The notes under the pieces are model-generated. The model worked only from the letters and a program-made list of their open reading frames with translations, had not been told where the DNA came from and did not search any database. Of a DNA stretch of 64,000 nt, positions 36,158 to 44,573 are shown one piece after another (position 1 is the first letter of the stretch; every line of letters starts with the position of its first letter). Origin of the DNA: DATESN01 sp035270785 (lineage in GTDB: Bacteria; Bacillota; Clostridia; Lachnospirales; Lachnospiraceae); contig DATESN010000025.1 in assembly GCA_035270785.1 (NCBI GenBank), forward strand, positions 16,842 through 80,841, read 5' to 3'. The translations under genes were made by a program, and so were the position numbers.

Positions 36158-36862
36158 ATGAAAAAGATGGATTTACTTTATGAAGGAAAGGCTAAGAAAG
36201 TTTATAGCACAGAAGATCCAGATGTATTAATCGTTGATTACAAAGATGATGCAACCGCATTCAATGGTTTGAAAAAAGGTACAATCGTAGGAAAAGGTGC
36301 TATAAATAATCGTATGTCTAATCATGTATTTAAACTTTTGGAAAAAGATGGTGTACCAACACATTTTATGGAAGAATTAAGTGATAGAGAAACAGCAGTA
36401 AAAAAAGTTGAAATTGTTCCACTTGAAGTAATTATTAGAAATGTGGCTGCAGGTAGCTTTTCAAAAAGACTTGGTGTTGAAGAAGGTACTATATTTACGG
36501 AACCAACGATAGAGTTTAGTTATAAAAATGATGCATTGGGTGATCCATTAATTAATGATTATTTGGCAAGAGCACTTAATCTTGCTACATGGGAAGAAAT
36601 GGAGACTATTAAGAAATATGCCTTTAAAGTAAACGATTTATTAATATCTTATTTCTTAAAAGCAGATATTAAATTAATTGATTTTAAGATTGAATTTGGA
36701 CGTTATAAGGGTGAAATTATTTTAGCAGATGAAACATCACCTGACACTTGTAGATTATGGGATGTCACTACGAATGAGAAATTGGATAAAGATCGTTTTC
36801 GCAGGGATATGGGAAATGTGGAAGAAGCGTATAATGAAGTATTTAAACGTTTGGGGTTATGA
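36158..36862 (+). CDS. purC: SAICAR synthase
   Basis: Purine biosynthesis enzyme joining CAIR and aspartate with ATP; 234 aa. Y-E-G-K-A-K-K-V-Y is the N-terminal ATP loop, E-V-I-I-R-N-V-A-A-G-S-F-S-K-R and D-F-K-I-E-F-G are signatures, and D-E-T-S-P-D-T-C-R-L-W ends the active site. ATG 36158 follows AAGGAGA and is preferred over ATG 36110. It is the first gene of the purC-F-B unit. Confidence 0.97.
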   Translation: MKKMDLLYEGKAKKVYSTEDPDVLIVDYKDDATAFNGLKKGTIVGKGAINNRMSNHVFKLLEKDGVPTHFMEELSDRETAVKKVEIVPLEVIIRNVAAGSFSKRLGVEEGTIFTEPTIEFSYKNDALGDPLINDYLARALNLATWEEMETIKKYAFKVNDLLISYFLKADIKLIDFKIEFGRYKGEIILADETSPDTCRLWDVTTNEKLDKDRFRRDMGNVEEAYNEVFKRLGL

Positions 36863-36865
36863 TAA

Positions 36866-38314
36866 ATGACAGAGAAAATACATGAACAATCAGAAGTGAA
36901 CGATAAGCTACGTGAAGAATGCGGAGTTTTCGGTATGTATGATTTTGGTGGAGCAGATGTTGCATCAAGCATCTATTATGGACTTTTAGCACTTCAGCAT
37001 AGAGGACAGGAAAGTTGTGGTATTGCAGTGAGCGATACCAATGGTCCGAAAGGTAAAGTGTCTAGCTATAAAGATATGGGTCTTGTTAATGAAACATTCA
37101 CACCTGAAATCATAGAGAAATTAAATGGAGATATAGGGCTAGGTCATGTGCGTTATTCTACAGCAGGCAGTAGTACTAGAGAAAATGCCCAGCCACTTGT
37201 TTTAAATTATGTAAAGGGAACATTAGGACTTGCTCATAATGGTAATTTAGTTAATGCGCCAGAACTAAGAAAAGAATTAGAATATACGGGCGCTATTTTT
37301 CAAACTACGATTGATTCTGAAGTGATTGCTTATCACATTGCAAGACAACGATTGAATTCAAAATCGGTAGAAGAAGCAGTGAGAAGGGCTATGCATAAGA
37401 TTAAGGGCGCATATTCTTTAATTATAATGTCTCCAAGAAAGTTAATTGGAGCAAGAGACCCTTTCGGATTCCGACCACTTTGTATAGGGAAAAGGGATAA
37501 TGCATATGTTTTAGCATCTGAAACTTGCGCACTTGATACAGTTGGTGCAAGTTTTATTAGAGATGTATTACCAGGGGAAATAGTAACCATTAGTAAAGAA
37601 AAGGGAATTGAATCCGACCTTACGCACTGTATTAAAAGTGAAGAGCAAGCTAGATGTGTATTTGAATATATATATTTTTCAAGACCTGATAGTTATAGTG
37701 ATGGGGTTAGTGTCTACAATTCAAGGATTATGGCAGGTAAATTTCTCGCTATAGATTCCCCAGTGGAAGCAGATCTTGTTGTAGGTGTTCCAGAGTCTGG
37801 AAATGTTTCAGCTCTTGGATATTCGTTGCAATCTGGAATACCATATGGAACAGCTTTTATAAAAAATAGTTATGTAGGTCGTACCTTTATCAAACCAAAC
37901 CAAAGAAATAGAGAAAATAGTGTTCAAGTAAAGCTGAACGCACTAAAAGAAGCAGTGGAAGGTAAAAGGATTATTATGATTGATGATTCCATTGTTCGAG
38001 GAACAACCAGTGATCGAATTGTGAAAATGCTTCGGGATGCTGGTGCAAAGGAAGTGCATATGCGTGTAAGTTCTCCCCCTTTCCTATGGCCATGCTACTT
38101 TGGGACTGATGTTCCTGCAAGAGAACAGTTGATTGCATTTAACCATTCTATTGAAGAAGTCGGAGATGCTATTGGTACGGATACGCTTGATTATCTGCGT
38201 GTTGAACGCTTAGATGAAATGGTTGATTATCTTGGTATTTGTAAAGGATGTTTCACAGGAAAGTATCCAATGAAGCCGCCGGTAGTAGATATTCGTGGGG
38301 AACATCAAGAATAA
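36866..38314 (+). CDS. purF: Amidophosphoribosyltransferase
   Basis: First step of purine synthesis: PRPP plus glutamine to phosphoribosylamine; 482 aa. It is made as a proprotein: 18 residues precede the nucleophile C19 in E-E-C-G-V-F-G. The PRPP loop is I-I-M-I-D-D-S-I-V-R-G-T-T. C-terminal cysteines (C-K-G-C-F-T-G) and a Cys in the glutaminase-PRTase region agree with the [4Fe-4S] form of Firmicutes. The start lies 3 nt after purC. Confidence 0.97.
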   Translation: MTEKIHEQSEVNDKLREECGVFGMYDFGGADVASSIYYGLLALQHRGQESCGIAVSDTNGPKGKVSSYKDMGLVNETFTPEIIEKLNGDIGLGHVRYSTAGSSTRENAQPLVLNYVKGTLGLAHNGNLVNAPELRKELEYTGAIFQTTIDSEVIAYHIARQRLNSKSVEEAVRRAMHKIKGAYSLIIMSPRKLIGARDPFGFRPLCIGKRDNAYVLASETCALDTVGASFIRDVLPGEIVTISKEKGIESDLTHCIKSEEQARCVFEYIYFSRPDSYSDGVSVYNSRIMAGKFLAIDSPVEADLVVGVPESGNVSALGYSLQSGIPYGTAFIKNSYVGRTFIKPNQRNRENSVQVKLNALKEAVEGKRIIMIDDSIVRGTTSDRIVKMLRDAGAKEVHMRVSSPPFLWPCYFGTDVPAREQLIAFNHSIEEVGDAIGTDTLDYLRVERLDEMVDYLGICKGCFTGKYPMKPPVVDIRGEHQE

Positions 38315-38325
38315 GGAGAAATAGA

Positions 38326-39759
38326 ATGAATACAGATCGATATCAAAGTCCTTTATCAGAAAGATATGCTAGTAAGGAGATGCAATATATCTTTTCTCCA
38401 GATATGAAGTTTAGGACATGGAGAAAATTATGGATTGCACTTGCTGAAACGGAAAAAGAATTGGGACTTTCTATCACAGAAGAGCAAATAGCTGAATTAA
38501 AAGAACATCAAGACGATATTAATTATGAAGTTGCAAAGGATAGAGAAAAAGAGGTGCGCCACGATGTTATGAGTCATGTGTACGCATATGGTATACAATG
38601 TCCCAAGGCAAAAGGAATTATTCACTTGGGAGCGACATCTTGCTATGTAGGTGATAATACAGATGTGATTATAATGTCCGAAGCTTTAAAACTTGTAAAG
38701 AAAAAACTTGTAAACGTGATCAAAGAATTGGCAGAATTTGCAAGCAAATATAAGGAACTCCCAACCCTCGGATTTACTCATTTTCAACCGGCACAACCTA
38801 CTACGGTTGGTAAAAGGGCTACTTTATGGATGCAAGAATTTTGTTTAGATCTAGAAGATTTGGATTTTGTTCTTCATCATTTAAAATTACTTGGCTCAAA
38901 AGGAACAACTGGTACACAAGCTAGTTTTCTAGAGTTATTTGATGGTGACCATGAAAGAATAGATAAAATTGATCCCATGATTGCTAGTAAAATGGGATTT
39001 AAAGAATGCTATCCGGTAACAGGGCAAACTTATTCTAGAAAAGTGGATACTAGAGTCTGCAATGTATTATCAGGCATTGCATCAAGCTCCCATAAAATGT
39101 CAAATGATATCCGTTTGCTACAACATTTAAAAGAGGTGGAAGAACCATTTGAAAAAAGTCAAATAGGTTCTTCGGCTATGGCGTATAAGAGAAACCCCAT
39201 GAGAAGTGAAAGAATTGCTTCGTTATCTCGTTATGTTATCATTGATGCTCTTAATCCTGCTATTACGGCAGCAACGCAATGGTTTGAAAGAACATTAGAT
39301 GACTCTGCGAACAAACGGTTATCTATTCCAGAAGGATTTTTAGCGGTTGATGGTATTCTTGACCTTTGTTTAAATGTTGTTGATGGGCTTGTTGTTTATC
39401 CAAAGGTGATTGAAAAACGTTTGATGAGTGAGTTACCTTTTATGGCTACTGAAAATATCATGATGGACGCAGTAAAACGGGGGGGAGATAGGCAAGAACT
39501 CCATGAAAGAATCCGTGAATTATCTATGGAAGCTGGAAAAAATGTAAAGGTTGAAGGAAAAGAAAATAATCTACTAGAACTAATAGCAGCGGATCGTTCC
39601 TTTAATATGTCCTTAGAAGACTTACAGAAAACCATGGAACCTTCTAAATATATAGGTCGTTCAAAAGAACAAGTGGAAACATTTTTAGCTAAAGTGATTC
39701 AGCCTATTTTAATCCAAAATAAAGAATTGTTAGGTATAAAAGCCGATATTAATGTATAA
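38326..39759 (+). CDS. purB: Adenylosuccinate lyase
   Basis: Splits SAICAR and adenylosuccinate, releasing fumarate; 477 aa. The signature S-S-A-M-A-Y-K-R-N-P-M-R-S-E is complete, with H-L-G-A-T-S near residue 100 and T-H-F-Q-P-A-Q after it. ATG 38326 with AAGGAG 8 nt upstream is used; an in-frame start at 38248 would overlap purF. Confidence 0.97.
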   Translation: MNTDRYQSPLSERYASKEMQYIFSPDMKFRTWRKLWIALAETEKELGLSITEEQIAELKEHQDDINYEVAKDREKEVRHDVMSHVYAYGIQCPKAKGIIHLGATSCYVGDNTDVIIMSEALKLVKKKLVNVIKELAEFASKYKELPTLGFTHFQPAQPTTVGKRATLWMQEFCLDLEDLDFVLHHLKLLGSKGTTGTQASFLELFDGDHERIDKIDPMIASKMGFKECYPVTGQTYSRKVDTRVCNVLSGIASSSHKMSNDIRLLQHLKEVEEPFEKSQIGSSAMAYKRNPMRSERIASLSRYVIIDALNPAITAATQWFERTLDDSANKRLSIPEGFLAVDGILDLCLNVVDGLVVYPKVIEKRLMSELPFMATENIMMDAVKRGGDRQELHERIRELSMEAGKNVKVEGKENNLLELIAADRSFNMSLEDLQKTMEPSKYIGRSKEQVETFLAKVIQPILIQNKELLGIKADINV

Positions 39760-39810
39760 CGTAGTTTCAGAACATAACCCATGCTTATGGCATGCATAAA
39801 TAATATTGAT

Positions 39811-39839
39811 TTTACTTATAGTCTGAATTTGGGTATACT
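39811..39839 (+). promoter_or_regulatory. Candidate promoter of purA
   Basis: TTTACT (39811-39816), 17 nt, TATACT (39834-39839), 60 nt before purA. It indicates that purA can be expressed apart from purCFB. Confidence 0.55.
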
Positions 39840-39899
39840 CATAGAGTAGAACAAATTTAATTTTGCCAATCAAGATGATAAGTCAATAGGAGGAAGATT

Positions 39900-41189
39900 A
39901 TGGTAACAGCAGTCGTAGGTGCTAATTGGGGTGATGAAGGAAAAGGTAAGATTACTGATATGCTTGCAGAAAAAGCGGACATCGTTATTCGTTTTCAAGG
40001 TGGGGCTAATGCAGGACATACTATTATAAATAATTATGGGAAGTTTGCGCTTCATACCTTACCATCTGGAGTTTTTTATGATCATACAACAAGTGTCATT
40101 GGTAATGGGGTTGCCCTTAATATTCCCATTCTTTTTAATGAAATTAAATCAATAACAAGTAGAAATGTACCAATGCCTAAAATTCTAGTGTCAGATAGAG
40201 TTCAAATGGTAATGCCATATCATCTTTTATTTGATCAATATGAGGAAGAAAGACTTGGTGGTAAATCATTTGGATCCACTAAATCAGGAATAGCGCCTTT
40301 TTATTCAGATAAATATGCAAAAATTGGTTTTCAAGTTAATGAATTATTTGATGAAGAAACTTTAAAAGAAAAGATAACAAGAGTTTGTGTAATAAAAAAT
40401 GTGTTGTTGGAGCATTTGTATCACAAACCTGTTATTGATGAAATAGAATTATTTAATACATTAATGGAATACAAAGAAATGATCGCACCTTTCCTTTGCG
40501 ATGTATCTTTATTCCTTGATAAAGCCATCAAGGAAGGTAAAAATATAATGCTAGAAGGGCAGTTAGGAACCCTTAAAGATCCGGACCATGGAATTTATCC
40601 AATGGTAACATCCTCCTCCACATTGGCGGCATATGGAGCCATTGGAGCAGGCATTCCTCCATACGAAATTAAAAAGATTGTTACAGTGTGTAAAGCATAT
40701 TCTTCAGCGGTTGGTGCAGGTGCCTTTGTTTCGGAGATCTTTGGAGATGCGGCAGATGAATTAAGACGCCGAGGTGGTGATGGAGGTGAGTACGGTGCTA
40801 CAACAGGTCGTCCGCGCCGTATGGGATGGTTTGATTGTGTAGCATCTAAATATGGTTGCCGCCTTCAAGGAACAACAGATGTTGCATTTGCAGTTCTTGA
40901 TGTGCTTGGTTACTTAGATGAAATCCCAGTATGTGTTGGCTACTCTGTAGACGGTGTGGTATCTACCGATTTTCCAACTACGGGTAAATTAGAAAAGGCA
41001 AAACCAATACTTAAAGTAATGCAAGGATGGAAAGAAGAAATTCGTGGTATTAGAAAATATGAAGAACTTCCTGAAAATTGTAAAAAATATGTTGAATTTG
41101 TGGAAGAACAAATTGGGTATCCAATTACCATGATCAGTAATGGACCTGGACGTGAAGATATTATTTATAGAGAAAGTCCGTTATCATGA
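39900..41189 (+). CDS. purA: Adenylosuccinate synthetase
   Basis: IMP plus aspartate and GTP to adenylosuccinate; 429 aa. The P-loop region G-D-E-G-K-G-K-I-T-D is at residues 12-21, N-A-G-H-T follows, then T-S-S-S-T and T-T-G-R-P-R-R-M-G-W-F-D. The end G-P-G-R-E-D-I-I is typical. AGGAGGA lies 6 nt before the ATG. It works with PurB immediately upstream to make AMP. Confidence 0.97.
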   Translation: MVTAVVGANWGDEGKGKITDMLAEKADIVIRFQGGANAGHTIINNYGKFALHTLPSGVFYDHTTSVIGNGVALNIPILFNEIKSITSRNVPMPKILVSDRVQMVMPYHLLFDQYEEERLGGKSFGSTKSGIAPFYSDKYAKIGFQVNELFDEETLKEKITRVCVIKNVLLEHLYHKPVIDEIELFNTLMEYKEMIAPFLCDVSLFLDKAIKEGKNIMLEGQLGTLKDPDHGIYPMVTSSSTLAAYGAIGAGIPPYEIKKIVTVCKAYSSAVGAGAFVSEIFGDAADELRRRGGDGGEYGATTGRPRRMGWFDCVASKYGCRLQGTTDVAFAVLDVLGYLDEIPVCVGYSVDGVVSTDFPTTGKLEKAKPILKVMQGWKEEIRGIRKYEELPENCKKYVEFVEEQIGYPITMISNGPGREDIIYRESPLS

Positions 41190-41203
41190 CCATTATGAAA
41201 TGA

Positions 41204-41254
41204 AAAAATCCTTAATGGAGGAGAAAAAGGGTTTCTCACCATTAAGGATTTTTC
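41204..41254 (+). terminator. Terminator after purA
   Basis: AAAATCCTTAATGG (41205-41218) pairs with CCATTAAGGATTTT (41239-41252); an inner GAGAAA/TTTCTC helix extends it. Confidence 0.85.
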
Positions 41255-41354
41255 ACGTTATGAAGTCAAGAACTTGCAAAAAAAAGGTAAAAAACATATA
41301 ATACTAATTGATGAAAGTAGAAGTACACATAAGGTACCATTATGGGAGAAAAAC

Positions 41355-42263
41355 ATGGTTAATAACATAGAGTATTACAAAGTGTTCTATCATGTGGCAA
41401 AATGTGGTGGATTAACAACTGCTGCAGAGGTGCTATCTATTTCACAACCGGCAGTAAGCCAAGCGGTGAAGCAGCTAGAAAAGGCAGCGGGAACAAAATT
41501 GTTTATTCGAACGTCAAAGGGAGCTAGATTAACCCAAGAGGGAGAATTGCTTTTTTCTTATGTATCTAAGGGCTATGAGCAAATGGAAATGGGAGAAAAG
41601 AAATTAAAACAGATGTTGAATCTTGACATAGGTGAGATACGCATCGGAGCAAGTGATATGACTCTTCAATTTTACTTATTACCATTTTTAGAGAAATTCC
41701 ATGAGAAGTATCCCAAAATTAAAGTAAACGTAACGAATGCGCCAACTCCAGAAACTCTTCAATATTTACAAGAGGGTAAAATAGATTTTGGAGTAGTAAG
41801 TACGCCTTTTGAATCTAAAAAAGAAGTACAATCTATTGTTGTAAAAGAAATTGAAGACACTTTTGTGGCTGCTAGGCGTTTTACTAAACTAAAGAACAAG
41901 ACTTTGGATTTTCAGGACTTAGAAAAGCTTCCACTTATTTTTTTAGAAAAAAGGACCAGTTCTAGAGCATATATGGATCAATTTTTGCAACAGAATAATG
42001 TCGTAATTAACCCCGAATTTGAATTAGCAACAAGTGATATGATTGTACAATTTACTATGAGAAATCTTGGAGTAGGATGTGTGATGAAAGAGTTTGCAAA
42101 AGAACATGTTGATTCTGGAAAACTTTTCGAGTTGAGATTCAATAAAATTATTCCTAAAAGGTCTTTTTGTATAGTTCTAGATCATAAAAATCCATTATCA
42201 CCTTCCGCAAGGAATTTATTAAAGATTATTGAAACAAGTATAAAATTGAATGTGTTAGATTGA
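41355..42263 (+). CDS. LysR-family transcriptional regulator
   Basis: Regulator of 302 aa. The N-terminal winged helix has A-A-E-V-L-S-I-S-Q-P-A-V-S-Q-A-V-K-Q-L and then G-T-K-L-F-I-R. The effector domain begins with G-E-I-R-I-G-A-S-D. ATG 41355 (GGGAG 6 nt upstream) is chosen over an upstream TTG at 41274 that would lie in the purA terminator region. No divergent target gene is adjacent, so its regulon is unknown. Confidence 0.92.
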   Translation: MVNNIEYYKVFYHVAKCGGLTTAAEVLSISQPAVSQAVKQLEKAAGTKLFIRTSKGARLTQEGELLFSYVSKGYEQMEMGEKKLKQMLNLDIGEIRIGASDMTLQFYLLPFLEKFHEKYPKIKVNVTNAPTPETLQYLQEGKIDFGVVSTPFESKKEVQSIVVKEIEDTFVAARRFTKLKNKTLDFQDLEKLPLIFLEKRTSSRAYMDQFLQQNNVVINPEFELATSDMIVQFTMRNLGVGCVMKEFAKEHVDSGKLFELRFNKIIPKRSFCIVLDHKNPLSPSARNLLKIIETSIKLNVLD

Positions 42264-42324
42264 ATAAAGAACAGATTCAGTGATAGATGAATGGGCACGA
42301 TAGCAACGTGCAGATAGGCGCAGA

Positions 42325-42933
42325 ATGATAAAAACAATTATATTTGATATAGGAAATGTTCTTGTGGAGTTTGATTGGCAAGGGTATTTAAAGAAATTTA
42401 ATTTTAGTGAACAAGTCAATGAAAAGATAGCAGAAGCTACAGTAAGGAATGATGCTTGGGATGAATTGGATCGTGGTGTATTAACATTTGACGAGATGAT
42501 CAAAGTTTTCATTTCAAATGATCCAACGATAGAAGAAGAAATCCAGTTATTTTTTGAAAATGTGAATGATATGTTGAAACAATACTCATATACGATACCA
42601 TGGATTAAAAAATTAAAAGAAAATGGTTATCAAGTATTGGTACTTTCTAATTTTCCTGAAAATGCCCACAAACAGTGTGAAAAAGCATTGAACTTTTTGG
42701 AATATATAGATGGTGGAATTTTGTCCTATCAAGAGAAATTAATCAAGCCAGATCCGGCAATTTATCAATTACTTATTGATAAATATCAATTAAATCCTAT
42801 GGAGTGTGTGTTTTTAGATGACAGAGCGTGCAATTTGGAAGCAGCCAAGGAATTTGGTATTGCAACGATACTATTTTTCAATCAAAAGCAAGCAATGGAT
42901 GAATTGGTAAAGCTTGGAGTAAATCATGATTGA
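42325..42933 (+). CDS. HAD-superfamily hydrolase (subfamily IA)
   Basis: Haloacid dehalogenase-type phosphatase of 202 aa. Motif I is F-D-I-G-N-V-L (the second Asp position is Gly-Asn, so I-F-D-x-G-N-V), motif II L-S-N-F, motif III K with K-P-D-P-A-I-Y, and motif IV F-L-D-D-R. The alpha-helical cap lies between. Motif I D-x-G instead of D-x-D is common in the YihX/epoxide-hydrolase-like branch. Its stop overlaps the next gene by 8 nt. Confidence 0.88.
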   Translation: MIKTIIFDIGNVLVEFDWQGYLKKFNFSEQVNEKIAEATVRNDAWDELDRGVLTFDEMIKVFISNDPTIEEEIQLFFENVNDMLKQYSYTIPWIKKLKENGYQVLVLSNFPENAHKQCEKALNFLEYIDGGILSYQEKLIKPDPAIYQLLIDKYQLNPMECVFLDDRACNLEAAKEFGIATILFFNQKQAMDELVKLGVNHD

Positions 42934-43216
42934 AAAGGAAAATTTTATCTCTCTGAATATGTTGAAGAAGGAAGTTTATTTTGGAAGTCTAAGGGGAATG
43001 AGGTTTTCTCTGGCGAAGGAAGATAATAAATTAAAAGAACATATTATGGTAACGATTTGGCCCGAACCATATAATTATGAAAAAACACCAAAAGATAAAA
43101 AGCAAACAATGGAATTTGAATTTAGTACCCTAGGAATAGAAAAAGCACTTGCCTGGTTAGATGAACAATATCTTGTGCAAAGACCTTTATGGGATAGTTC
43201 AACTAGACTAAATTAA
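42926..43216 (+). CDS. Conserved-looking small protein, unknown
   Basis: 96 aa, no membrane span, one region with alternating strand pattern (I-M-V-T-I-W-P-E-P-Y-N-Y) and a helix ending A-L-A-W-L-D-E-Q-Y. I do not recognise the family. Its start lies inside the end of the HAD hydrolase gene, so the two are translationally coupled. Composition matches its neighbours. Confidence 0.65.
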   Translation: MIEKENFISLNMLKKEVYFGSLRGMRFSLAKEDNKLKEHIMVTIWPEPYNYEKTPKDKKQTMEFEFSTLGIEKALAWLDEQYLVQRPLWDSSTRLN

Positions 43217-43241
43217 TAAAAATATTATTATTTTATAACGG

Positions 43242-43290
43242 AAAAAAGCATGGACATTTCGCTAAGTTAGCCAAACGACTATGCTTTTTT
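43242..43290. terminator. Bidirectional terminator
   Basis: AAAAAAGCAT (43242-43251) pairs with ATGCTTTTTT (43281-43290), with an inner GCTAA/TTAGC helix. It serves the plus-strand HAD unit and the minus-strand membrane protein gene, which converge here. Confidence 0.8.
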
Positions 43291-43297
43291 GGTGGTA

Positions 43298-43585
43298 CTA
43301 ATGGGAAGAGTCATCCTTCTCATTGGTAGTTTCAGTTGGGTTAGGTTCATCCAATAGTTCGGGGGTTTCCTCCCATACAGTAGCCATTGTACGTTTATTT
43401 GTAAATTTTCCATATAGCCATATGTAGATCCATATTAGGATAGGCATAAAAACGGCAGATATTAAGCATCCGCGAAATAAAAAATAAGAACCTGGAAAAT
43501 CTAAACAAGCAAATATAAGTGATGCAATTGCAAGTGAAACTAATAGGATGACGCCAAGAAGAGCTGCAATTTGTTTGTGTTTCAT
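43298..43585 (-). CDS. Small two-span membrane protein, unknown
   Basis: 95 aa with two hydrophobic segments (about residues 7-27 and 36-57), then an acidic hydrophilic tail rich in Glu, Asp, Thr and Asn. ATG at 43585 follows AAAGGA by 5 nt and is preferred over 43633. No family recognised. It has its own promoter at 43668-43696. Confidence 0.65.
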   Translation of the reverse strand: MKHKQIAALLGVILLVSLAIASLIFACLDFPGSYFLFRGCLISAVFMPILIWIYIWLYGKFTNKRTMATVWEETPELLDEPNPTETTNEKDDSSH

Positions 43586-43667
43586 TGAAATCCTTTCTAA
43601 GATAAGGGAAGTTGAATGGAAAAGTTCATTCACTTTATCAAATAAATCATCTTACTGATACCTTATC

Positions 43668-43696
43668 ATTATAGAAGAGGAAAAACTAATTCGCAA
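43668..43696 (-). promoter_or_regulatory. Promoter of the small membrane protein gene
   Basis: On the minus strand TTGCGA (43696-43691), 17 nt, TATAAT (43673-43668). Confidence 0.65.
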
Positions 43697-43719
43697 GTAA
43701 AACTAATTGTATTTGTTTG

Positions 43720-43770
43720 AAAAAAAAGAGACCTCTACGAAATAAAATGATTCACGCAGTAGTCTCTTTT
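43720..43770 (-). terminator. Hairpin with T8 tract on the minus strand, no gene upstream of it
   Basis: AAAAGAGAC (43724-43732) pairs with GTCTCTTTT (43762-43770). Read on the minus strand the hairpin ends in eight T. The next minus-strand gene starts downstream of it, so it would terminate an otherwise unannotated antisense transcript crossing 43771-43900. On the plus strand the T-run is only four long. Confidence 0.5.
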
Positions 43771-43801
43771 AAAGGGGGAGGAAATCAAAGGAGGGGGTCC
43801 A

Positions 43802-43882
43802 ATGATTAATAATAGTATTATCAGTTTTTTAAAATATATTCAATTTATTACTATTATTAAAATAAATTTTGAAATTATGTAA
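43802..43882 (+). CDS. Possible 26-residue hydrophobic peptide
   Basis: ATG at 43802 lies 7 nt after a full AAGGAGG (43788-43794). The frame encodes 26 residues: M-I-N-N, then a largely hydrophobic stretch with two lysines near the middle, ending in E-I-M. The length and character resemble type I toxin peptides or small membrane proteins. The minus-strand terminator just upstream would fit an antisense RNA covering this frame. No clear plus-strand promoter is seen. The A/T-rich base composition means a chance frame cannot be excluded. Confidence 0.4.
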   Translation: MINNSIISFLKYIQFITIIKINFEIM

Positions 43883-43897
43883 AAAATAGTATATAAT
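43869..43897 (+). promoter_or_regulatory. Promoter of the SEC-C protein gene
   Basis: TTGAAA (43869-43874), 17 nt, TATAAT (43892-43897), about 50 nt before the ATG at 43950. It overlaps the end of the small hydrophobic frame. Confidence 0.7.
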
Positions 43898-43949
43898 TAG
43901 ATAGAAATGCTTGATTGCAAGAAGAAAACAAGGATAAAGGAAGATAAAA

Positions 43950-44453
43950 ATGTCAATTTTAAAACAATGGAGAGATATGGCTTATTCAGAAACAGCCAAT
44001 AAAGGGGATTTACAAAAACTTTGGGAAGCTTATTTCCAAAGCGAAAAGGAAATTTATAAAATTTTATTAGCGCAACCTAAAATAGAAATAAAAGGAACGG
44101 TAAAAGAACTAGCCAAAAAGTTTGAAGTAACAATTTCTACTATGACAGGTTTTTTAGATGGTATTAATGATAGTTTATTGATACCTAATCCAATTGAAGA
44201 AATGGAAGAAGATACCGTAGTAAGTCTTGGATTTGACGTTGAACTTCTTTATAAAAATATGGTTGGGGCTTCTGCTGACTGGTTGTATGAATTAGAAGAG
44301 TGGAACGACGTTATTGAAAAAGATAGACAAAAAGAACTTTTCTTGGAACAAAAGAAATCAGCAACAATCATAAAAGAAGAGAAAATATATCCAAATGATC
44401 CATGTTCCTGTGGAAGTGGAAAAAAATATAAAAAATGTTGTGGAAAAAAATAA
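43950..44453 (+). CDS. SEC-C metal-binding motif protein
   Basis: 167 aa, soluble. The C-terminus C-S-C-G-S-G-K-K-Y-K-K-C-C is the SecA-type zinc motif (C-x-C-x8-C-C). The rest is helical and charged, without other recognised domains. SEC-C tails also occur on many non-SecA proteins, where they bind zinc and contact the ribosome or SecB-like partners. Function unknown. It has its own promoter. Confidence 0.85.
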   Translation: MSILKQWRDMAYSETANKGDLQKLWEAYFQSEKEIYKILLAQPKIEIKGTVKELAKKFEVTISTMTGFLDGINDSLLIPNPIEEMEEDTVVSLGFDVELLYKNMVGASADWLYELEEWNDVIEKDRQKELFLEQKKSATIIKEEKIYPNDPCSCGSGKKYKKCCGKK

Positions 44454-44470
44454 TATATTCTATATAGAAA

Positions 44471-44516
44471 TGCGCCATGCACCTAATAACTATCTAGATG
44501 TATGGCGTATTTATTC
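44471..44516 (+). terminator. Likely terminator after SEC-C gene
   Basis: TGCGCCAT (44471-44478) pairs with ATGGCGTA (44502-44509), with a broken T-tract. Confidence 0.5.
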
Positions 44517-44573
44517 TAAATAGCTAAAATTGGATTCTATAAAATACGAATGTATAGCAGAAAGGAGTTTCAA

